The notes below the pieces were generated by a model, which made no database searches, was not told where the DNA came from, and saw only the letters and a program-made list of their open reading frames with translations. Made by a program: the position numbers and the translations under genes. 33,974 bases of DNA. Origin: a virus. The stretch is from positions 1 through 33,974 of the IMG/VR virus record IMGVR_UViG_3300035698_004594. One strand, given 5' to 3'. Below are positions 4,954 to 11,451 of this stretch, piece by piece; within the stretch, counting starts at the first letter, position 1, and the number at the start of each line of letters is the position of its first letter.

Positions 4954-7241
4954 TGGTTAAAAGAACACAAATAGAATTACCCCATATGTTCGACCTTCGC
5001 GACTATCAACAGCCGTTGCATAGCTACATGGTAGCTCCCAATGAGCGCACTAAGCGGCTTAAAGACCGGCGAGCAGGTAAGAGGGCGGCTATTGTCTGGC
5101 ATCGGAGGACTGGTAAGGATAAGACCTGCTTTGCACAGGAGATCGTTCCGGCTATGTTTGAGCGTGTTGGTGTATATCATTATTATTTTCCTACAATGGC
5201 CGATGGCCGCAAGATTTTGTGGAACGGCATTGACAAGGACGGATTCCCGCTTATTGACCACTTCCCAAAGGAGTTGATAGCTGAGAAGCACACCCAGGAT
5301 ATGACTATTAAGGCTAAAAACGGCTCATTGTTCCAGATTGTTGGCTCGGATCGAGTCGAGAGTGTCGGAACTAACCCGGTCGGTTGTGTATTCAGTGAGT
5401 TTAGCAAGCAAAACCCTCGATGGTGGGACTTAGTACGTCCTATCCTGGCGGAGAACGAGGGTTGGGCAATATTCAATTGGACGCCGCGAGGTAAGAACCA
5501 CGCTTACAGGCTTGACAGGATGGCCAGGACTAACCCTAAATGGTTTTATGAGCTTCTAACCGTCGATGATACTAACCACGCTATCAGCCAGGAGGCTATT
5601 GACGAGGACAGGGCGTCTGGTATGAGCGAGGAGATGATTCAGCAAGAATACTATTGTAGTTACAATCTTGGCGTCGAGGGTGCGTATTATGGCAGGATCA
5701 TCGGTAAACTGTGGGAAAGTGGCCAGATTGCTAATGTTCCCATCGATCCTAACGCTTTGATTCATACCGCTTGGGATCTTGGGTATGGTGATAGCACCGC
5801 GATTTGGTTCTATCAGCTTTGCGGCCAGGAGATCCACCTCATTGACTTTTACGAGAATCACGGCGAAGCTATGCGGCATTATATCGAGATATTGAAAAAT
5901 AAAGATTATCTATATGGCAATCATTACGCCCCGCATGATATCAACCATGGCTCCATGAGCACAGGTGAGACGTTAATGGAGACGGCGAGGGACCTTGGTA
6001 TCATATTCGATATGTTACCACGCGAGAAGATAGTTGATGACGGTATCGAGCGGACACGAAGTATCTTTCATAAGTGTTGGTTCGATGCTGAGCGATGTAA
6101 AAAGGGTATTGACGCACTTGAGAACTATCACGCCGAGTATAGAGAGCGGCTCGATGTCTACGCAACCAGGCCGGTTCATGATTGGTCGTGTTTAGTTGCA
6201 GGTACTAATATAAAGACAGATAAAGGAGAGGTTCCAATTGAGCAGGTTGTAATTGGTGACTCAGTACTTACGCCTACTGGTTACAAAGAGGTATTGTTTA
6301 GTGGTTTAATAAAACAAGCTGAATTACTTTTGGAAATAACTACAAATAAAGGCAGAAAGTTGATTTGTACGCCAGAACATAAGATATTTTTTAATAATAA
6401 CATTGACATAGCAGATGCGTTGCGGTATAATGACATATTGTTTAAGAATACAATATGGAGACGATTACTATGGAGACGATTAAGTTTAACGGATACGAAT
6501 TTGGGCTTCAAAGAGGCTATTTCAAAAGGATTGGGCCAAAAACACTTCATCAGGCAGTGTGGGAGTACTATAATGGACCAGTTCAAGCGGGATATCAAAT
6601 CCACCATAAAGATAGTAACCCAAAGAATAATGCTATCGAGAACTTGGAAATATTTACAAAGAAAGAACATGATCGCTTCCATTCCAAATGTAAGTATCAA
6701 AAATGGGTGGGAAGTGACGGAAACATTAAGCAACTTGAAAAAGCAAGAAGCAAAGCGAATGAATGGCACGCAACGTCAGAGGGCAAGAAATTCCATTCAT
6801 CTCTCGGCAAATATACTTGGAAATATAGAAAGCGGTTTGTCAGAGAATGTGATATTTGCCACAAAGAATATACGTGTGCCTATCCAAAGAGGTCGAATTT
6901 TTGTTCGGAAGTATGCAAAGCAGCAAACAGAAGATTACAAGGTAAAGATAGGACAAGTCGTACTTGCATCATTTGCAAGTCTGTGTTTAAGACTAATAAA
7001 TATGGTAAGACCAGAACGTGTAGCCCAAGTTGTTCGGCTAAACTACAAAAACAAACCAAAAAATGTCTATGATTTAACAGTTGAAGATGACCATTGTTAC
7101 TATGCAAATGGACTTTTAGTTAGTAATTCCCACGCCGCGGACTCATTTAGGTACCTATCTGCCTCGTTACCTTATAGCGATTCAGCAGGTCGGGCAACGA
7201 AACAGAGTTGGCGTGAGACTAAAGAAAGGATGTTTTGTTAG
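4953..7241 (+). CDS. terL: Terminase large subunit containing an intein
   Basis: The precursor is 762 aa; removing the 313-aa intein (residues 413-725) leaves a 449-aa TerL, a normal length. ATPase signatures are Walker A WHRRTGKDK (49-57) and a Walker-B-like strand GCVFSEF (144-150, glutamate 149). The RNase-H-like nuclease has AWDLGYGDS with Asp275, HYAPHD (Asp329) and, after splicing, HDWS-SHAADSFRYL with Asp730. The intein sits exactly in this last acidic motif, so unspliced protein should lack an intact nuclease site, while splicing at Cys413/Ser726 restores it. TerL powers packaging of DNA through the portal and cuts the concatemer. It overlaps terS by one base and the portal gene follows immediately. 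A second gene (HNH endonuclease) lies inside it in another frame. Confidence 0.93.
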   Translation: MVKRTQIELPHMFDLRDYQQPLHSYMVAPNERTKRLKDRRAGKRAAIVWHRRTGKDKTCFAQEIVPAMFERVGVYHYYFPTMADGRKILWNGIDKDGFPLIDHFPKELIAEKHTQDMTIKAKNGSLFQIVGSDRVESVGTNPVGCVFSEFSKQNPRWWDLVRPILAENEGWAIFNWTPRGKNHAYRLDRMARTNPKWFYELLTVDDTNHAISQEAIDEDRASGMSEEMIQQEYYCSYNLGVEGAYYGRIIGKLWESGQIANVPIDPNALIHTAWDLGYGDSTAIWFYQLCGQEIHLIDFYENHGEAMRHYIEILKNKDYLYGNHYAPHDINHGSMSTGETLMETARDLGIIFDMLPREKIVDDGIERTRSIFHKCWFDAERCKKGIDALENYHAEYRERLDVYATRPVHDWSCLVAGTNIKTDKGEVPIEQVVIGDSVLTPTGYKEVLFSGLIKQAELLLEITTNKGRKLICTPEHKIFFNNNIDIADALRYNDILFKNTIWRRLLWRRLSLTDTNLGFKEAISKGLGQKHFIRQCGSTIMDQFKRDIKSTIKIVTQRIMLSRTWKYLQRKNMIASIPNVSIKNGWEVTETLSNLKKQEAKRMNGTQRQRARNSIHLSANILGNIESGLSENVIFATKNIRVPIQRGRIFVRKYAKQQTEDYKVKIGQVVLASFASLCLRLINMVRPERVAQVVRLNYKNKPKNVYDLTVEDDHCYYANGLLVSNSHAADSFRYLSASLPYSDSAGRATKQSWRETKERMFC
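6455..6484 (+). repeat. Tandem 15-nt duplication at the endonuclease start
   Basis: ATGGAGACGATTA occurs at 6455-6467 and again at 6470-6482, period 15. As 15 is a multiple of three, it is neutral in both frames: the endonuclease reads METIT then METIK, and the intein reads WRRLL then WRRLS. It creates a second ATG with GGAG (6457-6460) nine bases upstream, so the duplication probably built the ribosome binding site. Confidence 0.75.
6470..7072 (+). CDS. HNH homing endonuclease encoded out of frame inside the TerL intein
   Basis: Residue numbers count from an alternative ATG at 6455. I prefer the ATG at 6470 (Met6, 200 aa) because GGAG lies 9 nt upstream. The HNH core is YQIHHKDSNPKNNAIENLEI then EHDRFH (His50/51, Asn63, His72), matching phage HNH_3-type homing endonucleases. 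Two C4 zinc modules follow: C132/C135/C150/C154 and C171/C174/C189/C193. The frame is shifted by two bases relative to terL, which stays open throughout. The stop (7070-7072) falls inside the intein VYDL block. It should nick or cut an intein-less terL to spread the element. Translation must start internally on terL mRNA. In known inteins the endonuclease is normally fused in frame or freestanding. Confidence 0.88.
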   Translation: METIKFNGYEFGLQRGYFKRIGPKTLHQAVWEYYNGPVQAGYQIHHKDSNPKNNAIENLEIFTKKEHDRFHSKCKYQKWVGSDGNIKQLEKARSKANEWHATSEGKKFHSSLGKYTWKYRKRFVRECDICHKEYTCAYPKRSNFCSEVCKAANRRLQGKDRTSRTCIICKSVFKTNKYGKTRTCSPSCSAKLQKQTKKCL

Positions 7242-9179
7242 ATGGCATCAGAAAAAGACCGTAAACAAGATTTCGAGGCAGCACACAAGCAAGCATGGGC
7301 CGGATGGTCTACTTCTCAGGCTCATAGCAAGGACGATCTGAAGATATATAACGGCGATCCTTGGACGAGTGCCCAGCGTAATCGGTTCAAGATGCAAGGT
7401 CGCGAGGTTATGAGCTTTCCTATGATCCGCCGTAATATCAAGTTAATCAGTGGTTATCAGCGGAAAAATAGACTATCGACGAAGTTTGAGCCTCAGGAGG
7501 GTTCGGACGATGCTACTGCTCAGTTGTTCACGCAGCTTGGCACCTGGGCTATGAATCGCGGCAATGGCCATAATATCCAATCGGATGCGTTCGAGAGTTC
7601 GTTAATCACTGGCATAAACCTGGTTAATGTTTATAACGACCGGAACCAGAACACTTTCTTTGATAGATTCTATTATAATCAGTTCTTACTTGACCCGAAC
7701 TTTAGTTATCGGGACCTTAGTGACTGTCATTATGGGTTGCTTCGCAAGTATATCACCAAAGACGATGCAAAGATGTTGCTTCCTGACAAAGAGAGGTTCA
7801 TCGATAAGCTCGACGATAACGCAGTTATTGATGCGAGGTTCCCTAATTTCCTTGCTCCGACGTTATTTGGTGAGAAGTTACTCGCTTATGACGAATGGCA
7901 GAGTCGGACGACCAAAGAAGAGATCGTTATAATTAATCGCCAAAGCGGTGAGGAGAAGGTTTGGAAGGGCAAGAAAGCTGATTTAGAGATATTGTTCTAT
8001 CAGAACCCGCAGATTGCACAATCTCACACGGTTATAACTCGCAGGATTGCAACGGTTGAGGCTACAATGTATCTTCAGGACCAGGAAGTGTATCATGGTA
8101 TTGACCCGTTTAACATTGGCGATTTCTCGTTTTCTCCGGTCATTGCCTTCTGGCACCCTGAGTCTGATCGTATGGAAGATAAGCTTCAAAGTGTTGTTCA
8201 TGGTATGGCTGACGCACAACGGGCCTCTGACAAGCGGATGATGGCTATGATGGCACAGTTTGAACAGCAGATAGGCGGCGGCATGGACTTTGAGGAAGGT
8301 TCTTTGGTTGATGATGAAGATGCTTTCGCTACTGGCAACAAGCCAAGACAGTTCAAGAAAGACGCTCTTGCCCAGAACAGGGCACGGGATCGGCAGGTTC
8401 AGGGTATCGATGCTTCACAGTTCCAGCTTCACCAGCTATTTAATGAGCAGATGATTAAGAGTGTGAATATTAACGAGGAACTTCTCGGCTCTACTCAGGG
8501 CAATCCTCAGATTGCTGGCGTTCTTGCACAATTCAGGGCTGGCCAGGCGTTGGTTGGTCTTCGAGACTTGTTTGACAATCTATCGCTGGCACAAAAGACG
8601 ATAGGTGGCAAGTTACTCAAGTTAATGCAGCAATACGCACCGAGCAGGGTACAAAGGATAACAAGTAAGCCGCCAACTAAAGAGTTCTATACCCGCAAGT
8701 TTGGCGAGTTCGACACCGTTGTTACCGAGGGCATGGAGACTGACTCACAACGCAACTTATTCTATTCTGAGCTGATTAATCTTAAACAGATGGGTGCTTC
8801 GATGGGTGATCCGGTCCCGTTTAGTTGGTCATTTGTGCTCAAGAACGCCCCGGTTGCTATGCGAGGTGAGTTAATGGAGGAGATATTAAAGAATGAGAAA
8901 CAGGCGGCTGAAGGTAAGCAGAAACAAGAGCAGATGCAGCAACACCAAATGCAACTTGACTTAGAGCTTGCAAAGGGTAATATACTGGCTAATCGTGGTA
9001 TCGCGGAGGCTCAGCGGGCTAAAGCGGTTGAAGATCAGAGCGATGCTGCTTTGAATCGTGTTAAGACGTTGGCAGAGATCAATGATATTGGTCGAGCGAG
9101 GGTAATCGAGTTAGCACAGTTAGGTTTGCAGTTTGAGCAATTATCGCAACAAAATCAGGAAGTAAAGGCAAAATCATGA
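7242..9179 (+). CDS. Portal protein, P22-like
   Basis: The 645-aa protein immediately follows terL. Its N-terminal half (KIYNGDPW, MSFPMIRRNIKLISGYQRKN) fits the P22-type portal family of podoviruses, and so does the size. The C-terminal ~110 residues are a long Gln/Glu/Ala-rich helix (from about residue 550, with repeated QMQQHQ-type stretches), as expected for a portal barrel or crown. It should form the dodecameric ring at one capsid vertex, docking TerL during packaging and the adaptor and tail afterwards. The start ATG directly abuts the terL stop (TAGATG), and GGA-type SD bases lie in the terL end. Its own stop overlaps the next start (ATGA). Confidence 0.85.
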   Translation: MASEKDRKQDFEAAHKQAWAGWSTSQAHSKDDLKIYNGDPWTSAQRNRFKMQGREVMSFPMIRRNIKLISGYQRKNRLSTKFEPQEGSDDATAQLFTQLGTWAMNRGNGHNIQSDAFESSLITGINLVNVYNDRNQNTFFDRFYYNQFLLDPNFSYRDLSDCHYGLLRKYITKDDAKMLLPDKERFIDKLDDNAVIDARFPNFLAPTLFGEKLLAYDEWQSRTTKEEIVIINRQSGEEKVWKGKKADLEILFYQNPQIAQSHTVITRRIATVEATMYLQDQEVYHGIDPFNIGDFSFSPVIAFWHPESDRMEDKLQSVVHGMADAQRASDKRMMAMMAQFEQQIGGGMDFEEGSLVDDEDAFATGNKPRQFKKDALAQNRARDRQVQGIDASQFQLHQLFNEQMIKSVNINEELLGSTQGNPQIAGVLAQFRAGQALVGLRDLFDNLSLAQKTIGGKLLKLMQQYAPSRVQRITSKPPTKEFYTRKFGEFDTVVTEGMETDSQRNLFYSELINLKQMGASMGDPVPFSWSFVLKNAPVAMRGELMEEILKNEKQAAEGKQKQEQMQQHQMQLDLELAKGNILANRGIAEAQRAKAVEDQSDAALNRVKTLAEINDIGRARVIELAQLGLQFEQLSQQNQEVKAKS

Positions 9180-9634
9180 GAAAATCTAAGATAACACACG
9201 GAGACTTCCGTAACTGGTCAATGGATGTGCTTTATGAGCAGATCGATAAGATCATTAATGCTAAGCAGGCTCGTCGCACGCCATATTACATCATGGCAAG
9301 GGTGGAACGTGGGTACAGTGGAACTCCGGTCAAGAACTCGAACCATATATTGTCGGGTGACGTCGTTGCAGCTAAGAAGACTAAGGACATGGACCTATCT
9401 AAGAAGGTAGTAATGAGCAGTAGGATCGTTATCATGGACGCTCCGCCGATTGTTCCTATGTTGAATACAATGTTGTGGAAGGTTGACAATGTTAGAGGTT
9501 CCATTGATCCTGTGTATATCTTGCCGGTAGATACTCCGGTCGATTCTGACGTTGATATGACCGAGTGTAGTGAGTTAGTTAACAAGAGCGGCCAGGGTAT
9601 GCCGCTTGCATATAATAAAGTTGAGAGGAATTAA
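9176..9634 (+). CDS. Hypothetical protein after portal, 152 aa
   Basis: I recognise no family. The N-terminal part is basic and helical (HGDFRNWSMDVLYEQIDKII), the middle has alternating charged and hydrophobic beta-like segments, and the C-terminus is acidic then polar. No signal or membrane segment is seen. The start overlaps the portal stop by 4 nt (ATGA), indicating coupled translation with a virion gene, so a head-assembly accessory role is possible. Confidence 0.72.
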   Translation: MRKSKITHGDFRNWSMDVLYEQIDKIINAKQARRTPYYIMARVERGYSGTPVKNSNHILSGDVVAAKKTKDMDLSKKVVMSSRIVIMDAPPIVPMLNTMLWKVDNVRGSIDPVYILPVDTPVDSDVDMTECSELVNKSGQGMPLAYNKVERN

Positions 9635-9636
9635 TT

Positions 9637-9888
9637 ATGTCATCAGATATAAAAAGTACATCTAAAAAAATAGACGGAATTGACGCATGGGAAGTAGGAA
9701 ACGCGGCAGATACGTTGATAAGAGCCGAGGAAATACAGGCCGATAGTAAATTATACAAAGCTGCTTTGAAAGTGGTTGATTCTAAAATGAAGGCAACTGC
9801 TTAAGCTAAGCTTGACGCTATTAACGCGGTATCTAAGAAAAAGAGCAATGATCCGTCTAAACTACCTACTGTAACTATTCAGGTGTAA
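9637..9888 (+). pseudogene. Small gene split by an in-frame TAA (55 aa + 27 codons)
   Basis: The ATG at 9637 follows GAGAGGAA and opens a 55-codon frame (MSSDIKSTSKKIDG ... SKMKATA) ending in TAA at 9802-9804. The same frame then continues without interruption for 27 codons (AKLDAINAVSKK ... PTVTIQV) to a second TAA at 9886-9888, one base before the next gene. The helical, Ala/Lys-rich character carries on across the stop. A single C-to-T change (CAA to TAA) would explain it. A 55-aa product, suppressor readthrough and a sequencing error are the alternatives. Confidence 0.55.
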
Positions 9889-9889
9889 C

Positions 9890-9964
9890 ATGTTTTTTAG
9901 TTGGTTTTCAATATTGATTATAGTATTATTTATCGCTGAGGCGATTGACGGAGATACTAAGTGA
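9890..9964 (+). CDS. Very small membrane peptide, 24 aa
   Basis: The frame encodes MFFSWFSILIIVLFIAEA followed by IDGDTK: one hydrophobic helix and a short acidic end. It begins one base after the second stop of the preceding gene and overlaps the next start by 4 nt (GTGA). Packing supports real translation, but the size makes the call tentative. Confidence 0.4.
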   Translation: MFFSWFSILIIVLFIAEAIDGDTK

Positions 9965-10119
9965 CTGAGCAAGATAAAAACCAGGAATTATACAAGATAG
10001 GCAACACAATACAGCGGTTATTCCCTGAATATCACGGTAATATCCAATTTAACTTACAGCCATCGCGAAAAACTGTTATGATAACGAAAAACGAAACGCT
10101 CATTGAGAGCAAAACCTAA
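9961..10119 (+). CDS. Hypothetical protein, 52 aa, GTG start
   Basis: The frame starts at GTG 9961, with GGAG seven bases upstream, and overlaps the preceding microgene by 4 nt. The product (MTEQDKNQELYKIGNTIQRL, then FPEYHGNIQFNL...) looks like a folded small helix plus two-strand protein without membrane segments. No family is recognised. Codon use and SD support it as a real gene of the accessory cluster between portal and scaffold. Confidence 0.55.
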   Translation: MTEQDKNQELYKIGNTIQRLFPEYHGNIQFNLQPSRKTVMITKNETLIESKT

Positions 10120-10154
10120 ATTACGCCTACAAAAGGCAAGAAAGGAAGTGAAGA

Positions 10155-10520
10155 ATGAGAACATTAGAAATTGGGACAAGAAAACACACAGAAGTAATTG
10201 CACTCGACGAAAAAGGCCAAGGTAACGCGAACCACGATTACGAAATTCACCCATCCAACCCACCACAAGAAGAAGAAGTCAGTTGGAGTCAGGGCATTAC
10301 ATTCCAGAACGGCCCAATCAAAGAGGTTGGCGTCAATGGTGTGATGAATGAGGATTTGATCGCCATTGTAATTGATCGTATGCGAGGTTTTCAGTCCGGT
10401 GATTACGCTTGTGATGCAAACCAACACGCTTTGGCTCATTTAAAAAATGCTCTTACGGCCTTAAATGGCCGAACAAAAGAGCGAGAAGAACGTGGCGTTG
10501 AAGGCACACATGAAATTTAA
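10155..10520 (+). CDS. acb2: Acb2/Tad1-type cyclic-nucleotide sponge (anti-CBASS/Thoeris)
   Basis: The C-terminal part matches what I know of the Acb2/Tad1 hairpin family: FQNGPIKEVGVNG (residues 50-62), NEDLIAIVIDRMRGFQSG (65-82), and a final LNGRTKEREERGVEGTH (103-119). Known members bind cyclic di- or trinucleotides, or cADPR-type signals, and so block CBASS or Thoeris defence. The 121-aa form has an extra basic N-terminal strand region (IGTRKHTEVIALDE) and a polar linker. It sits between portal and scaffold genes with a strong SD (AAAGGAAG), so it would be made with the virion proteins. Ligand preference cannot be read from sequence here. Confidence 0.78.
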   Translation: MRTLEIGTRKHTEVIALDEKGQGNANHDYEIHPSNPPQEEEVSWSQGITFQNGPIKEVGVNGVMNEDLIAIVIDRMRGFQSGDYACDANQHALAHLKNALTALNGRTKEREERGVEGTHEI

Positions 10521-10994
10521 CCTTACAGAAAGGAAGTGGATTATGAAGAAGATACTGTTATTTTTGATTTGTGTGATGTTTATTGTAGGTTGCGATGAAG
10601 ATTGCTACGACCCTTTTAATACTAAAGCCTATGCGTCTGATTGCGCCTTAGACTCCAACGATTTTGCTGAAGTTTTGTGTAAAGAGAACGGTATTGACCC
10701 TAATTGTCCCTACCGAATAGAGTGTCCTAAATGCCCGAGCGGCAACTGGTATAGCTTTATTCCTTATGGGGAGGTAGTGTTCGGTGCTTATGTAGAAAGA
10801 AACCCTGACGGTACAACAGTTGTATGTTTATTTAATTGTTTTCCTGATGGAATGGAGGGTACACCCGCTGGGATATATTGCAGTCAGTGTGGTTATCAAG
10901 TAGGGACAGATTGGTCTATATTTGCGATTGACCCAAATGAATTTAGTACAAAATGTACGATAACAACAGATGATTTTATAACCTTACAGAAAGG
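10519..10994 (+). repeat. 15-bp direct repeat before each lipoprotein gene
   Basis: AACCTTACAGAAAGG occurs exactly at 10519-10533 and 10980-10994, each 9-10 bases before a lipoprotein ATG (10543 and 11004), and carries the AAAGG ribosome binding site. The second copy lies inside the end of the first lipoprotein gene. This suggests a duplicated gene-start cassette. Confidence 0.65.
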
Positions 10995-11004
10995 GATTGA
11001 ATAA
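10543..11004 (+). CDS. Cysteine-rich lipoprotein, 153 aa
   Basis: The start is placed at 10543, where MKKILLFLICVMFIVGC forms a signal peptide with lipobox IVGC (Cys17) and AGGAAGTGG is the SD. An in-frame ATG 26 codons upstream would bury the signal. The mature part is rich in cysteines: after Cys17 come CYDPF, LCKEN, CPYRIECPKCPSGN and later YCSQCGYQ. The two CxxC pairs could bind zinc or form disulphides after export. It should be lipid-anchored outside the cytoplasm of the infected cell. Superinfection exclusion is a common role for phage lipoproteins, but I do not recognise this one. It overlaps the next gene by one base. Confidence 0.72.
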   Translation: MKKILLFLICVMFIVGCDEDCYDPFNTKAYASDCALDSNDFAEVLCKENGIDPNCPYRIECPKCPSGNWYSFIPYGEVVFGAYVERNPDGTTVVCLFNCFPDGMEGTPAGIYCSQCGYQVGTDWSIFAIDPNEFSTKCTITTDDFITLQKGIE

Positions 11005-11300
11005 TGATAAAAGTAATAGAATATGGAATATCAATGGCGGCACTCATGTTATTGTTGGCGATGGTATTCTTGATAGGCGGTTGCACTGAAGCCGCGAAGC
11101 CTACCGGTTTGACGCTAAGAAGCCAGACAATGGCATTGAATACAACTGATGGCGGTAAAAAGTGGGCGGAGGCTTTCGGTGACAATGTTGAGACGGCGCA
11201 GAGTTTTAACCTTGCGTTGTTGAATGAGGCTTATAACAACATGGATGTTCGGGTTAAGGCATTGGAGAAACTAAATACAGTTATTGACGTTAACGAGTAA
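11004..11300 (+). CDS. Small lipoprotein, 98 aa
   Basis: A hydrophobic segment (MAALMLLLAMVFLIGG, residues 11-26) leads to a lipobox LIGGC with Cys27. The mature region is ~70 aa, polar then helical. Start TAATG overlaps the previous gene, and its SD lies in the repeated 15-mer. Size and lipid anchor resemble outer-membrane spanin subunits as well as exclusion lipoproteins. The only inner-membrane coiled-coil candidate partner is far away at 31397, so a spanin role is speculative. Confidence 0.68.
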   Translation: MIKVIEYGISMAALMLLLAMVFLIGGCTEAAKPTGLTLRSQTMALNTTDGGKKWAEAFGDNVETAQSFNLALLNEAYNNMDVRVKALEKLNTVIDVNE

Positions 11301-11451
11301 ATTAACAAGTAAACGGTCAACATACCGGCCAAAAGAGGTATGACAAAGATAATGACAGAATATTCAGATGTAGCACGGACAAGGGCGTAAAGGAGCTTGG
11401 TCGCCGCAAGCAGGCTGATGTCGGGCCTTTAGCTACAGGAAGGAAGTAAAA
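11301..11451 (+). other. Intergenic region before scaffold gene
   Basis: About 150 bp. An open frame from 11306 to a TAA at about 11450 would encode ~47 residues but has no ATG, GTG or TTG, so it may be a gene remnant. A 16-codon frame at 11340 lacks a usable SD. AGGAAGGAAG near the right end is the SD of the next gene. I see no hairpin or clear promoter. Confidence 0.4.

Larger units (their letters stand above)
6189..7127 (+). other. Intein in TerL (Hint splicing domain with out-of-frame insert)
   Basis: Splicing block A starts at Cys413 (CLVAGTNIKTDKGEVPIEQV). Block B carries TPEHK with the usual Thr-x-x-His. The N-terminal part closes with ALRYNDILF (489-497). The C-terminal blocks are VYDLTVEDDHCYYANG and LLVSN, ending at Asn725 before Ser726. 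N-part (~88 aa) plus C-part (~40 aa) equals a normal mini-intein. The penultimate residue is Ser instead of the common His. The ~185 residues between them (501-685) are strongly basic and resemble no endonuclease in this frame, because the DNA there encodes an HNH enzyme in another frame. Alternatives such as an intron are ruled out by intact splice blocks in one open frame. Confidence 0.9.

Noticed and set aside
5041-5879. Several frames on both strands inside terL
   Set aside because: They overlap conserved TerL ATPase and nuclease motifs and show no motifs of their own, unlike the HNH frame.
6281-6769. 162-aa minus-strand frame across the intein
   Set aside because: It opposes two convincing + strand readings and has no recognisable domain; considered an effect of the constrained overlapping frames.
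6189-7127. Group I intron or frameshifted pseudogene as explanation for the terL insertion
   Set aside because: Intein splice blocks are intact at both ends in one open frame with correct Cys1, Asn and Ser+1, and both reading frames are uninterrupted.
10465-10542. 26-residue N-terminal extension of the first lipoprotein
   Set aside because: It would place the signal peptide internally; the ATG at 10543 has a strong SD.
11306-11450. Open frame of ~47 codons before the scaffold gene
   Set aside because: It has no ATG, GTG or TTG and no ribosome binding site; at most a remnant.
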